Positions 45,320-56,371 of a stretch of 64,000 nucleotides of DNA are shown piece by piece. Made by a program: the position numbers and the translations under genes. The DNA lies in contig LLKO01000002.1 in assembly GCA_001513895.1 (NCBI GenBank), forward strand, positions 1,277,716 to 1,341,715. The letters are read 5' to 3'. The stretch comes from Graphilbum fragrans. Lineage: Eukaryota; Ascomycota; Sordariomycetes; Ophiostomatales; Ophiostomataceae. The notes under the pieces were generated by a model that saw nothing but the letters and a program-made list of their open reading frames with translations, ran no database searches and was not told the DNA's origin. Numbering within the stretch: the first letter of the stretch is position 1; each line of letters begins with the position of its first letter.

Positions 45320-47076
45320 CTACTCCGGATCGTCGTAGACCGGCTTCTTGCCTTTTGTCGCGGCCTCTTCCTCGGCCGCGGCTTCGGCGGCTTCAGCGGC
45401 TTGCAGCCGGCTCAGCTCCTCCAAGTGCGCCCGGCCCTCCTCCGTCGTGGCGTCGATGATGTCGTCCTGGAGGCTCAGCACGCCGGCCTGTTTGTTAGTA
45501 TCTGAGAGTGGGAGGGAGAGAGAGAGAAAGACCTGTCACAGTAGACGCACCTCGTTGAACTGGCCCACCAGCGCTTCCGCCTCGTCCACGGGCAGCCGCC
45601 CCAGCACGTCGTTCACCTTGTCCAGGCTGCCCGCCTCGAGCGCGGCCTGCATCGCCGGCGAGAAGCCGTCGAAGATGGCGCGGGCCGCCCGGCCCTCGGG
45701 GCTCGCGTCGTCGGCCGGCGGCACGCGGATGTGGATGGCGGTGCCGGGCTCGACGGCGTGCAGCTGGATCTGCTCGACGCCGTCGCCGCTGTTGGGGCCG
45801 CTGGCGAGCTGCTGCGCGCGCAGTTCGGCGGTGCGCGTCTTGATGCGCGCGTAGGTCTCCTGGACGTCCTTTTGGAAGAGCACGCCGGCCTGGTGGCCCG
45901 GCGTGGTGATGCGGCGGAAGAAGAGGGCGATGCCGTCGCGGCCGAGCGCGCGGCAGAACTGCAGGATCGTGGCCTGGTGGACACAGCGGCGCATGTCGTC
46001 GTCGCGGCCGGCGAGCCCGGCTTCGAAGCCCAGCGACAGGATCTCGTTTTCGCGCGCCTCGCTGAGCACCCCGGGGTGGCTGCCGAGGAACGCCAGGCTC
46101 TCGCGGAACGCGCCCACGCCGATGGCCGCAAACTGCCGCGCCTCCGGCGACGCCACGATCTCCTCGTCATCGTCCAGCTCGCGCACCGGTTCACTGGCCG
46201 CCGCCGCCGACCCGTATCCCGGGTTCAGCAGCTCCATCTGGCTCTCCTTGCCCTCCTTGCCCGCCTTGCCCTCCTTGCTGTCCTTGGCCACCATGGACTT
46301 GTCGAAGCCGTCGTGGATGTTGTCGCTCGTAATCTTGCGCGACTCCTCGAGCTCCAGCTCGCCCAGCTTCTTGACCAGCTCCGCCTGCAGGTCGTCGATC
46401 TTGCGCTGGTGGCTCTGGATCTCGGCCACCATGGCCTCGTACCGCGCGGCCCCGTCGCCGCCGTTGCGTGCCAGCGCTCCGTTGGCAGCCAGGGCCTTGT
46501 TGACCTGGTCCAGCAGCGCCACCAGCATCTGCGTGTACGTCTCGGCCGGCTTGCCCTCGCCGCTGTCCTCGTTACCGTCCTTGTCGGTCCCCCCGGGGTG
46601 TCCGAGCGCCACGCCTGCCGGCGGCGGCGGCGGCCGGTCGTCTTCCGGCTTCAGCTGAGCCGAGCTCTCCATCAGCGACCGGAACGCCACCTCGGCCACC
46701 GCGTTGGGCTTGCTGCCGTCTGCGGCCGCCACTTTGGCCTCGTCGGCGTGCGACTGCAGCGCTGCCAGCAGCCCGGCCACGCGGCGCGACAGCCCGTCGT
46801 TGACCTGCCGCTCGTACTTGAGCACCTCGATGTGCTGCCGCCGCTGCTGCCGCTCCATGTGGATCTGGTTCTGCTTGGCCCGGATGAACGACCGCTTGTC
46901 CACGTTGGGATGCACCTCGATGTCCGAGTCATCGCTGAGCTCGAGCGCATCCTGGGGGGGTTAGCTGTGATTGTCCTGTTTTGTCCTGTTTTGTTTTTCT
47001 GCTTGGGCCCGCCAGTGTCCATGTTCGTGTCCCTTCCACCCCGCCGACTCACCCATTTACTGTAATCAACCGGCAT
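45320..47076 (-). CDS. cdc37: Hsp90 co-chaperone CDC37
   Basis: Minus-strand exons 47076-47053, 46951-45551 and 45487-45320, 530 residues. Exon 1 codes only MPVDYSKW; the splice then gives DALELSDDSDIEVHPNVDK, the family's hallmark N-terminus. Ser14 in ELSDDSD is the conserved CK2 phosphorylation site needed for kinase-client binding. The first part is helical and binds clients; the middle (GFEAGLAGRDDDMRRCVHQ to FFRRI) is the Hsp90-binding domain; the C-terminus is acidic. The linker around KDSKEGKAGKEGKESQ is repetitive. The second intron has an ACTAAC branch next to AAACAG, which decides between two possible acceptors. Role: recruits protein kinases to Hsp90 in the cytosol. Confidence 0.96.
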
Positions 47077-47520
47077 TTTCGCTGATCGTCGTGAGGACGT
47101 GTTCGCTGTGATGGGTGCTTGCTGTCTTGAGGAACCTCGTGTCGGGCAACACCTTACGATGCACGTTTTCGGGCGCCGCAAGGAAAGTCCTAGAAGCTAC
47201 AAGTGGGGTAATCGGTCCTTATCGATAAGCGGTTGTAACGCCCGACGCCTTGTGTAACAGTCGAATACGTACTCGACTCTGCTACTGAATTGCTCGTACT
47301 TTCGCACACAATAATACATTTGAAGAATCTGCTTCGCTCTGTACCCGTCGCCCAATGAAACGTGAACCCCTTGCTCCCAGCCATCCGGCCGTAGAATGCA
47401 TGCCCTTTTCCTGTCCGTCCTATACCAACAGTTGCCGTCTCTGCTGCACTGCAGACTGTCCTTCTCGTTCCGCTTCTGTTCCGCTTCTGTTCCGCTTTTG
47501 CTGACCGTCTCCCAAGACCC
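47077..47520. other. Spacer between CDC37 start and MOT1 stop
   Basis: Both genes are on the minus strand, so this 444-base stretch should contain the MOT1 3' end and the CDC37 promoter. I see no gene and no convincing heat-shock element. Confidence 0.6.
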
Positions 47521-50500
47521 TCACTGCATCGTCTTCAGGAACCCGTCCAGATCAAAGCTCTCCTCGTACTGCCGGTTGTCCCACAGCTCGTCCAGCTCTT
47601 CCAGCCACGCCGCCTTCTTTCCAGGCTGCCGCACATCGCCCGTTTCAATGTCCACCATGTCTTCTTCGCGGCCGCCTGATCCTCCCCCTCCTCCTCCTCC
47701 GCTTCCTTCCCCTCCTCCCTCGCCCTTCTCCGTCAGCAGGTTCGGCCCCGACTCGTCGACATTGAACAAGTCCAGGATCTGGTTCGTGTCCATGGTCGCC
47801 AGTCCGGCGTTCTGCTGGTTGACCACCGTGGACGCCACGTCTATCTTGAACCGCTGCAGGCTCAGGATCTTCTCTTCCAGCGTCCCCCGCGTAATCAGCC
47901 GGTACACGTTGACCACCTTCTTCTGCCCGATCCGGTGCGCCCGGTCCATCGCCTGCAGATCGCGCTGCGGGTTCCAGTCGTGCTCCACAAAGATGACCGT
48001 GTCGGCACCCGTCAGGTTGAGCCCGAGCCCGCCGACGCTCGTCGTCAGCAGCAGCACGTCGTACGACGGGTCGCTGTTGAACTTGTTGACAATGTCCTGC
48101 CGCCGGTTGGCCTCCACCGAGCCGTCCAGCCGCAGGTACGTCACCGACGGCAGCATGCTCTTGAGCACCGTGTTCTGCACCATGTCCAGCATCTCCTTCA
48201 TCTGGCAGAAAATGAGCGCCCGGTGCGGCTTGATCGGCTGGTACAGCGCGTCGTTGTTGCTGTTGTGGCCGTTGTGGCCGCCGCCGCCCTCGCCCTCGCC
48301 CTCCAGCCCGATGCCGCAGTCCACCAGCAGGTCGCGCAGCGCCGTCAGCTTCGGCGCGTGGTGCGGGTCCTCGATGCTCGTGCCCTGCCGCTCCAGCAGC
48401 CGCTGCGTGTCGTCGTACATTCGGTGTCCCGGCCGCATCACCAGCGCCGGCGAGTTGCACAGCTTGCGCATGTACTGCAGCGCCTGGAAAATGTGCTGCT
48501 TGGCCTCCTTGTCGTCGCGCCCGGCCTCTTCGGCAATCTTCTTCGACTCCCGCCGCGTAAAGTCCTCAAACAGCTTCTTCTGCAGGTCGCTGAGGTCGCA
48601 GTAGTAGTTCTGCAGGATTTTCGGCGGCAGGTCCTCTAGCACCTCCTCCTTCAGCCGCCGCAGCAGGAACGGCAGCACCTGCTTGTGCAGCGCCTCGATG
48701 GCCAGCGCACCCGCTTCCTGCTCCTTGGACGACGCCTTGCTGAACCGGCTCGCCGCAATCGGCTTGGCAAACCGGTCCATGAACACTTTTTCGGCGCCCA
48801 GGAACCCGGGCATCAAGAAGTCAAACAGCGACCACAGCTCCAGCACGTTGTTCTGGATCGGCGTGCCCGTCAGAATCAGCCGGTGGTTGCTGCCCAGCCG
48901 CTTGACCGCCATGCTGATCTTGGTCCGCGGGTTCTTGATCAAGTGGCCCTCGTCCAGCACCACGTAGTTCCAGCTGTGCGCCTCCAGCGCCTCCACGTCG
49001 TTGCGGCACACGTCGTACGATGTAATTACAATGTCCGTCTGCCCCAGCTTCTCCTTCATCGCCTTGCGGTCCGCCGGCGTGCCCACGTACGCCATCACGC
49101 TCAGGAACGGCGCGTACGTCCGAATCTCCTGCGCCCAGTGGCCCGACAGCGTCGGCGGACACACCACCAACGACGCCAGCCGCCGCACATCGGCGGCTCC
49201 CGTCGCCGCAAACTCCTCCGCCCGCTGGTGGTGGTCGCTGGCCACGATGCAGATCGTCTGCAGCGTCTTGCCCAGGCCCATGTCGTCGCACAGAATCCCG
49301 TGCAGGTGGTACTTGTTTAGGAAGTGCAGCCAGTTGACGCCCTCCTGCTGATACGACCGCAGTTCGGCCTTGATCCCCACCGGGATGTGGAACGGCGCGA
49401 TCTTCTTGGGGTCCAGCAGCTGCGAAATAAACGTCCGCTCCCGCTCCCGCCCGGCCAACAGCTCCTGCGACAGCCCCGGCGGATCGGGGATGCCCGCCTC
49501 CAGCGGCACCAGCTTGACCAGCGTCGCAAACGACGTCGTCGCAATCAACCGCACCTCGTTGTCCGAGTCGCTCATCCGCCCCAGCACCGGCACGATCAGG
49601 AAGATCACGTACGGCAGGATCCCGTCGCCCATCACTGCAATCAGGTGGTAGATCACCTCGATCGCCCCCTGCCGGAAGTGCAGGTCCACCGGGTTGTTGA
49701 TCGACGGTAGCACCTGCTTGACGAGCGCCGTCATGCCCTCGACGGTGATCACGCTGCAGATCGTTGCTAGACACTTCGCGGCCATGTACCGGAACACCGA
49801 TAGCTCCGAGTGCAGCGCCTTGATCACCAGCGGCACCATGTCCATGACAAACGGGTGGATCGCTTGGTCAAACGTCGGCGTCAGCGACCGGATCACCGAC
49901 ATCGCGTCCACAATCTCCTGCCCAAACGTCTGCTCCGCGTCGCATGCTTCTGCCGGCAGCTCCGAACCCGCAAAGGCCTTGCGCAGCGGCTCCTCCATAA
50001 ACGTCCGCAGACTCGGCACGCTTTGCAGGATGGCCGACCCAAAGATCCGCGACAGCGTCTCGAGGGCCTCTTTGGCGCCGCGCCGCGTCACCCGTGCTGC
50101 CTTGGCTTCTTTCGCCCACTTCACCGCGTCTGCGTGGTCCACGTGCTCCTCCTCCTTGTGCATCGACAGGATGTAGTTGCGCTTGGCTGCGTGCACGGGG
50201 AACTCAGGCGTCTCGGCGATCTCCACACACGAGAACTTAACTAGGTTGGCCACCACCTTGTCCGCCGGTCCGCGCCGCCCAGACTCCGTAAACAGCTGCA
50301 CCAGCCGCGCAATTGTCGATGCCGACCGGCTCTGCAGATCCTGGTTCGCTTCCGTCTTGACGCTGTCCATGATCGCCTTGATGATCGGGCTCGGCTTCTT
50401 CGGCAGGATCTTCATCGCCACCAGTCCGCACGCCGCTGCTGCTTTGATGCGGATGTCTCGCCCGTCCTTGAGTGCTTTGGCCTCGCCGATCGCTTCGGCC

Positions 50501-53500
50501 GCCGTGTCCCGCGCCTCCGACAGGTGCTGCGTGGCAATGAGCCGCTGGCCGGGGGCCATCTGCCGCTTCAGTTTCTCAAAGTCGTCTGTGATGACCCGCT
50601 CTGCGTGTGCAATCGAAAATGCTTCGGGGCCGGCCGTCGGCTCGCCCTGGCACAGCGGCGCCAGACGCGGCAGCCGGCCTTCCGACACCTTGCCGTGGTC
50701 GCGGAACATGTGGATCAACTGTGCACATTGCGCCCGCACGCGCTGGATCGCGCTGACCAGATCGCCGTAGTGCGACGGCCGCTCGCCCTCAATCATCTTT
50801 TGCAGCGGCTCCACGAACCGCTTGCCGTCCGACGAGTCGCGGCAGTGCGCAACGTACTCCTCGACCACAATGCACGCCACCATCTGCGTTGTCGAGAACG
50901 TCGAGTTCAGCGCCGGCACAATGCTCGCGTCGTACATATCTAGTTCCGCCGTCGGCACCTGCGACATGATCAGCCCCATCGCCTTGGCCGCCGACAGCCG
51001 CGACCGCACCATGGTTTCCACGCCGACAATATCCACGTCACCCTGGATCATCGCCCCGTCCACATCGTGCGCGCTCGTCGTCGCCGGCACGTCGTCGATG
51101 CGTGTCGACTTGCGCCGCCGCTTGACAGCCCGCTCGCCGCCACCACCCGGCAAATCCGGCGAACGACGACCTGCCGACGCCGACGACGATACGCCCCAAG
51201 AGGCCGGCGTCGCAAGAATCGTGCCAGACGGCTTCATAAACAGGCCCGGCTTCATCGGGATCGGGTTGCGCGACACGCCGATCGGGTGCAGCGTCAGCTG
51301 CATCATGGCGTCGACGTGGGCCGAAAATTCCGAGGCCAGCACCGCTGGATCCGTTTCGGCCAGACACTTGACCAGGGCCGACCACAGATTGAGCGACGCC
51401 TTGAGCGTCTCGCGGTCCCGCTCGACTATAATGTTTTGGAACACGAGGCGCAGAATGCGCCCGTTGAGCCATCCCTGTGCCGTTTCTTTGCCGATCTGCA
51501 CAAACGTGATGAGCGCCTTGAGCACCGCCAGACGCACCGACGTAATTGTGTGGCGCAGGAAGGGATAGAGTCTCGGCACCAGCAGCGTGAACGAGCGCTC
51601 CTCGTCCTGTGCCGCCGACGCCTTCATCGCCTCGAGCACTTGCGGGAAACCGCACAGAATGGCCAGCAGATCCATAATCTTGCCTGTCGACGCGCTCAGG
51701 TCGTCGCCAAGGCTCGACACGCTCTCCCACACAATGTTGATCAGCTCGTCCAGTGCCGATGGCCGCATTGTCACAAACTCCTTCGCCATGGGGATCAGCG
51801 TCGCCGCGCTGACCGACCGCACGTCGTCGTCGTTGTCTGCCAGGCCCTTCATGACCGCCTGGATCACGCCGTCGATCATGTCGTTGTCCTGCAGCAGCAG
51901 GTCTTTGCGCACCGCCACCACATACCGAAGGCCGACCATGCCACCGTGGCAGATGGCCCAGATGTGTCGGTCCAGCTCCAGGTCGTTTTGCAGCACCAAC
52001 CGGTACAGAATGCGGTAGATGGAGTGCACCGATTCCGGCGGCACATGGAAGAGCACGGCGCCCAGCGTCTGGCCGACGGTCTCGCGAATCGGCGCCACCG
52101 ACGTGTCGGAGCTGAAATCCGTAAAACGGTCCAGCACCAGGACACAGCACAGACGGCACGCCAGGTCGTCCAGCCATGTGCGGTTGGCTGCGTTGTTCTC
52201 GCTGCGCGACTTGCCCTCTTCACGCCCGGCGCCGGCTCCGTGCACCCGGATCACTTCACGCAAACCCATGGCCGCTCCGTGCCGCGTCTCCCAGTGCGGG
52301 TCGAAGAGGTCGACCTTGAGAAAGTCACACAGCCGCTCGTACGGCCATTCCTGCCCGTCAAGCTTGTCGTCCACTTCGATTTCCGACTTGATCGGGAGCA
52401 CAGGGCCCTTGAACTCTGACACCACCTTGGTGTCCTCATCCACGTCGGCCGGCCGCTCCAGGTTGAAGTACTCAGAGACCTTGCCGTTCTTCTTGCCGTC
52501 CCCGTCGGCCATGGGCGAATCGAGATCGCCGCCCAAGCCGTCCGATCCTGCCGTGGTGGTGCGCCGAATCGACAGGTCGCCAAACCCGCTCTTGCCTTGC
52601 GCGGCCTTTTGCAGCTCCCGCTTCCGCTTCCGCTTGAGCACGTTGAGCTGCCGAGAGCTGAGCCCGGATTCGTCGGACGGCTGGCCTGATGTAGCAGCGC
52701 CATTCGCGTCGCTCCCTTCGCGGCGGCCGCTGCCCGCGCCGTTTGCGCCGGAGGCGTCTTGTGGCGTCAACGGGCTTTTGCTGTCGTCGCCATTACTGTT
52801 GTTCGAGCCGTTGCTGGTGTCCATAGGGATGGGGATTTCCTCGTCCTCAAACTTCCGCCCCAAAAGCCCGAGCCGCCCGTTGAGCGTCTTCTTTTGGTGC
52901 GCTAGCCTATCCTGCGGTTCTAGTGCGGCCAGGTGCAAGTCTACGTTGCCGCCGCGGAGAAGTTCGCGGCCGTACTTGAGCACAGAGTTGATGTCGAGTG
53001 TCTCTAAGTGGTAGAAGCCGGTGCTGGGTGGTAATGGCGCTTCCTTCGCCTCCTCCTTTTTGACAATGGCGTCTTCTTCTGTGCTCTCCTCCTTCTTTTC
53101 GGGCGCTTCTAGTAGTAGTTGGGATGGCGCATTCTCCTCCTTTTTGGGGGTGTTGCTGCCCCCCCCCTCGCCGTCGTCGGCATTCGGGTCGTATATTTCG
53201 GCATTTTCAATCACCTTTCCCAGCGCTTTCGCTGCTGTGCTTCTCGTCTCCCAATCCTTGTGTCGAAGATACGGCACCACGCGACCCAGGAGGTTGAACA
53301 GCTCTTCGGGATGCTGTTTTTGCCAGTCGGCAAGCTGATTGACAGCTGTATCCCGGATCAGGCGAGTGCTGCCCGTCTCGAGGATTCTATGCAGAGAAAA
53401 ATGTCAGCAAGTCTGAGGTCTGCCCGCAAAGGCAGTTGTGCGAAGCACATCGGTATTATACTCACGTGACAAGTCGTTCAAGCCTGAGAAGATTAGCAGG

Positions 53501-53548
53501 GATCACACAGCGAGCGCCAATGGTGCACGTGACTTACCTTGACGCCAT
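47521..53548 (-). CDS. mot1: MOT1/BTAF1, Snf2-family ATPase that removes TBP from DNA
   Basis: Minus-strand exons 53548-53538 (11 nt), 53483-53466 (18 nt) and 53386-47521, 1964 residues. The joined start reads MASRLERLVTILETGSTRL, matching the family's N-terminus. The first roughly 1300 residues are HEAT-repeat-like helices with an acidic Lys/Glu-rich insert. These form the TBP-binding part. The Snf2 ATPase follows: motif I DDMGLGKTLQ (about 1375), motif II in the MOT1-typical form LDEGH, motif III LTGTPIQNN, motif V GLGLNLTGAD and motif VI QAMDRAHRIGQKK. The frame ends in the bridge sequence LDGFLKTMQ. All motifs are intact. Role: ATP-driven displacement of TATA-binding protein, regulating transcription genome-wide. 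A 450-residue opposite-strand frame is a shadow. Confidence 0.97.
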
Positions 53549-56371
53549 CTTGCATCTTCAAGGCCTGTGCCAAGTAAGCAACCAATCAAATGCCAGATCG
53601 TTGTGAGATCTATTGGCCTCCCGTGTTTCGCTGTCTAGGGCGGCCAGCCGTTAGTCAAAAGCAAGCAGCGCGCGGGTGGGATCCAATCAAATAGGCAGCA
53701 GGGGGGGTCTGGACGCGAAAGGGAATAGGCGATTGTACATGGGGTGGGAGGGTAACAAAAAAAGAAATAGGGCGTGACTGCAAAGTGAAGGAGGCGGAAG
53801 CGTAAGGCGATCTGCGAAATAGGCACGCCCGGGCGGGAAAATAAGGCGGGAGCAAGGTAAGAAAGGGATGACCAAGAGGTGAGGCAGGTAGAACAGCCGG
53901 GATGCACGGGTGTAGTTTATGGGGTTTTGTGACGTGCGCTTGACGGACGCGTGATCGTGTTTTGGGTATTATGTGCCGAGCTTTTGGGCATTGGTTGTGG
54001 CGTAATATCACAAGGGATGAAGGTTGAATGGAGAAGTGAGCTGGACGTACGGGAAGAACTCAGAAGGATCTGCAGACGACCGCTTGTATGCAGAAAGCAG
54101 CCAGGCTGAGATGGCGGCGAGGCAGACACGAGCGCCGCGACCGTAAAGGGAAGTGTGCAGCCCAGAAGGAAGAGAAATGATTGGGTATAGAGGACGCGGC
54201 CAGAGAAGACCAACAGCTGAGACGGGTGTAAATGCAGCAGCCCAGGCCCTCTCTATATGTTAGCGATTCCGCTAGTGCGCGATACTGGTGCTTTTGGTGT
54301 GGGTGCGCAGGTCTGCAAAAAGAGTAGTGCTGGGTTGCTGTGTGCTGTGCACGGCGCCGCAATAGTGTGGCAGTGGCCGTTTGGGGTGTATTGGGTGTGC
54401 TGAAGCCGCTAGGCGTTACACGCAGGCAGGCGGAAGGTGACAAGAAAAAAAGAGTGGGCAGGCGGCGGTCTATATGACAATGCGTATTTTTATACTCCGT
54501 AGCTGTACGTTCTCATCCTGACGACGCCCCCCTCGAGTGGGCCGCGCACGGTCTTAAGAACCCGCCTCCACCCAAGCTTTGCGGTAGCGTATCATTTGTT
54601 GGCTGGCCAGTTTTTATTCATTTTATTTTATTCCTTCTCTTTTTTTGCTTTTCTGCTTTATATTTTTTTGGCTCTTTGGCTCCCAATCCGAGACCCTAAC
54701 AACGCCGCTGGCTCGCACCGTCTTCCTCCTCCGCATGAGAGGGCAAGCACATAGCTGCGGCTGCAGGCGGTGAGATGCTCCTGTGCCTCTCGCTCTCTGG
54801 CTGCCTCTCGCTCTCTCGCGCCCTCCCTCTCGTTCCTGGTCGTAGTCCCACTCTGTCGTGCATCGTCCTGACCCTCTAACCAGACCCTCTAACCAGATCT
54901 CGGGGACCCCTACATGCTCATACTCCGTATGTCGCTTTCTCACGTTTGGCAGGCAAATTTCGAGGTGGACATCCGAGGAAAGCGCACACACGGAGGGCAA
55001 GTACGACTAACACTCGTACACGCACAGGGCGCACATTGTGTGTCGTTCTTTCCGAGCCCGCACAAGCGGCTTGTAACCTCCTCGTCTTCGGTCCCATCGG
55101 GTGAGCCTCCGCCACCTGCTAGTCCGCCGTGGCTGCCTACAGCTGCCTGGCTACCTGATTTACACGCGAAAGAGGATAGTCGCCTAGGAAGCAGGGCCAA
55201 AAGGCCAAAGAGATCTGGCCTCTCCTCAGAAACATTGTTGACACAGATGCCGACCAACTTTCTCACCAGAGCCAAGGCTGGCCCACAAAAAAAGAGAAAA
55301 AGAAAAAGAAAAAATGCAGCATAAGGGGGGCCCCGGGTATCGTAATAACGCCAGAATGCACGTCTCATTTTGAGGGGAGCCATCGATCAGCAGCCGTCAA
55401 GCTCAGGAATGCTCCCGTCGGTTCACGGCTCTGTCGCTTAAACGGGGATGGGCACTCGGGTTTAATCCGTAGAGACGACGACGGAGTACAAGGACACGTA
55501 TGAGAGTGACTCCGCCGGCAGTCTTGGCGTTGTAAAGCACGGAAAGGCACGGGAGCTTCCTTCACCGTTCCACCCCAGCAATAAAATAAAATAAAATTAT
55601 CGTCCACCGTTGCCGGGTAGTTCTCACCGTCGCTATCGAGGTGCCCCCGGCCGATCCGATCTTGGCGGCCCAAATTCTAGCCTATAATGCTGCTGCATTT
55701 CACCGTCTCACCAATGCTAATGGGCCAGCCTGTAATCGGTGAGGAGGGTGCATTGGTGGCTACAGCGCTGCTCTCAGTGTAGTTGCGCTACTCGCGTGCT
55801 TTACACGTTTGATCACGTGACTATGTCCATCCCCGTCTGAGACGATGCCTTTCAACAGACCTCCATACGAACGGGCTAGAAGAAAAACGATGTCTGTCTT
55901 GGAGGATTGATCTCTGCAAATATGCCCAAAGCCGTTCGCATTTACGTCAGACGCTGTGGCCCCTCGCAGGGAGAGGTCGCCCTTCGCGGTGTAATGCTCT
56001 GCATACTAAGAGGAGGTACCACCGTTCACACACTAGATGGGTGGCGCGCTAGGTACCGCGGGCCTACCCCGCGCTGCAGCGTGTGTGCAGCGTGCGCTGT
56101 GCTCATGGGCCCATGGCCCGTGCAACCTAGCGGTCTGCTTAGTATTTTGCCCTTCACACGTCCGAGACGCGTCGGATTCCCATTTTAATTGCGACCACCC
56201 TCAAGGCCATCACGACAAACTGCATCGGCAGCGGGCCCGCCACATCGTCTGCTTCGCGCCCGGCGTCTCCATCGCGATTGCGCACCGTATTGCGGCGAAA
56301 TTCCAACACCCGAATTCTTTCATTTTATCCCCCCAGTCGCGGCTGCCCGTTGGCAGCAAACTGCAGCCACG
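53549..56371. other. 2.8-kb spacer between divergent MOT1 and SMC3
   Basis: Promoters of both genes should lie here. Motif copies lie at 54493-54501 and 54921-54929. The frame at 54914-55324 (+) ends in a Lys/Arg simple run and is not convincing. I see no RNA gene. Confidence 0.55.
56167..56172. promoter_or_regulatory. Possible MluI cell-cycle box upstream of SMC3
   Basis: ACGCGT, within the 8-base palindrome GACGCGTC, lies about 200 bases before the SMC3 start codon. In yeasts this element binds MBF at G1/S genes, and cohesin genes are among its targets. The hexamer occurs several other times in the window, so chance is a serious alternative. Confidence 0.25.

Noticed and set aside
45731..47065. 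444-residue + strand frame across CDC37
   Set aside because: It crosses both an exon and an intron of CDC37 on the opposite strand, is Leu/Arg/His-rich and has no recognisable domain.
47935..49710. Arg/His/Leu-rich + strand frames opposite the MOT1 helicase domain
   Set aside because: Antisense to intact Snf2 motifs; codon-bias shadows only.
51067..52419. 450-residue + strand frame inside MOT1
   Set aside because: Antisense shadow of MOT1 exon 3; Arg/His-rich composition and no family motif.
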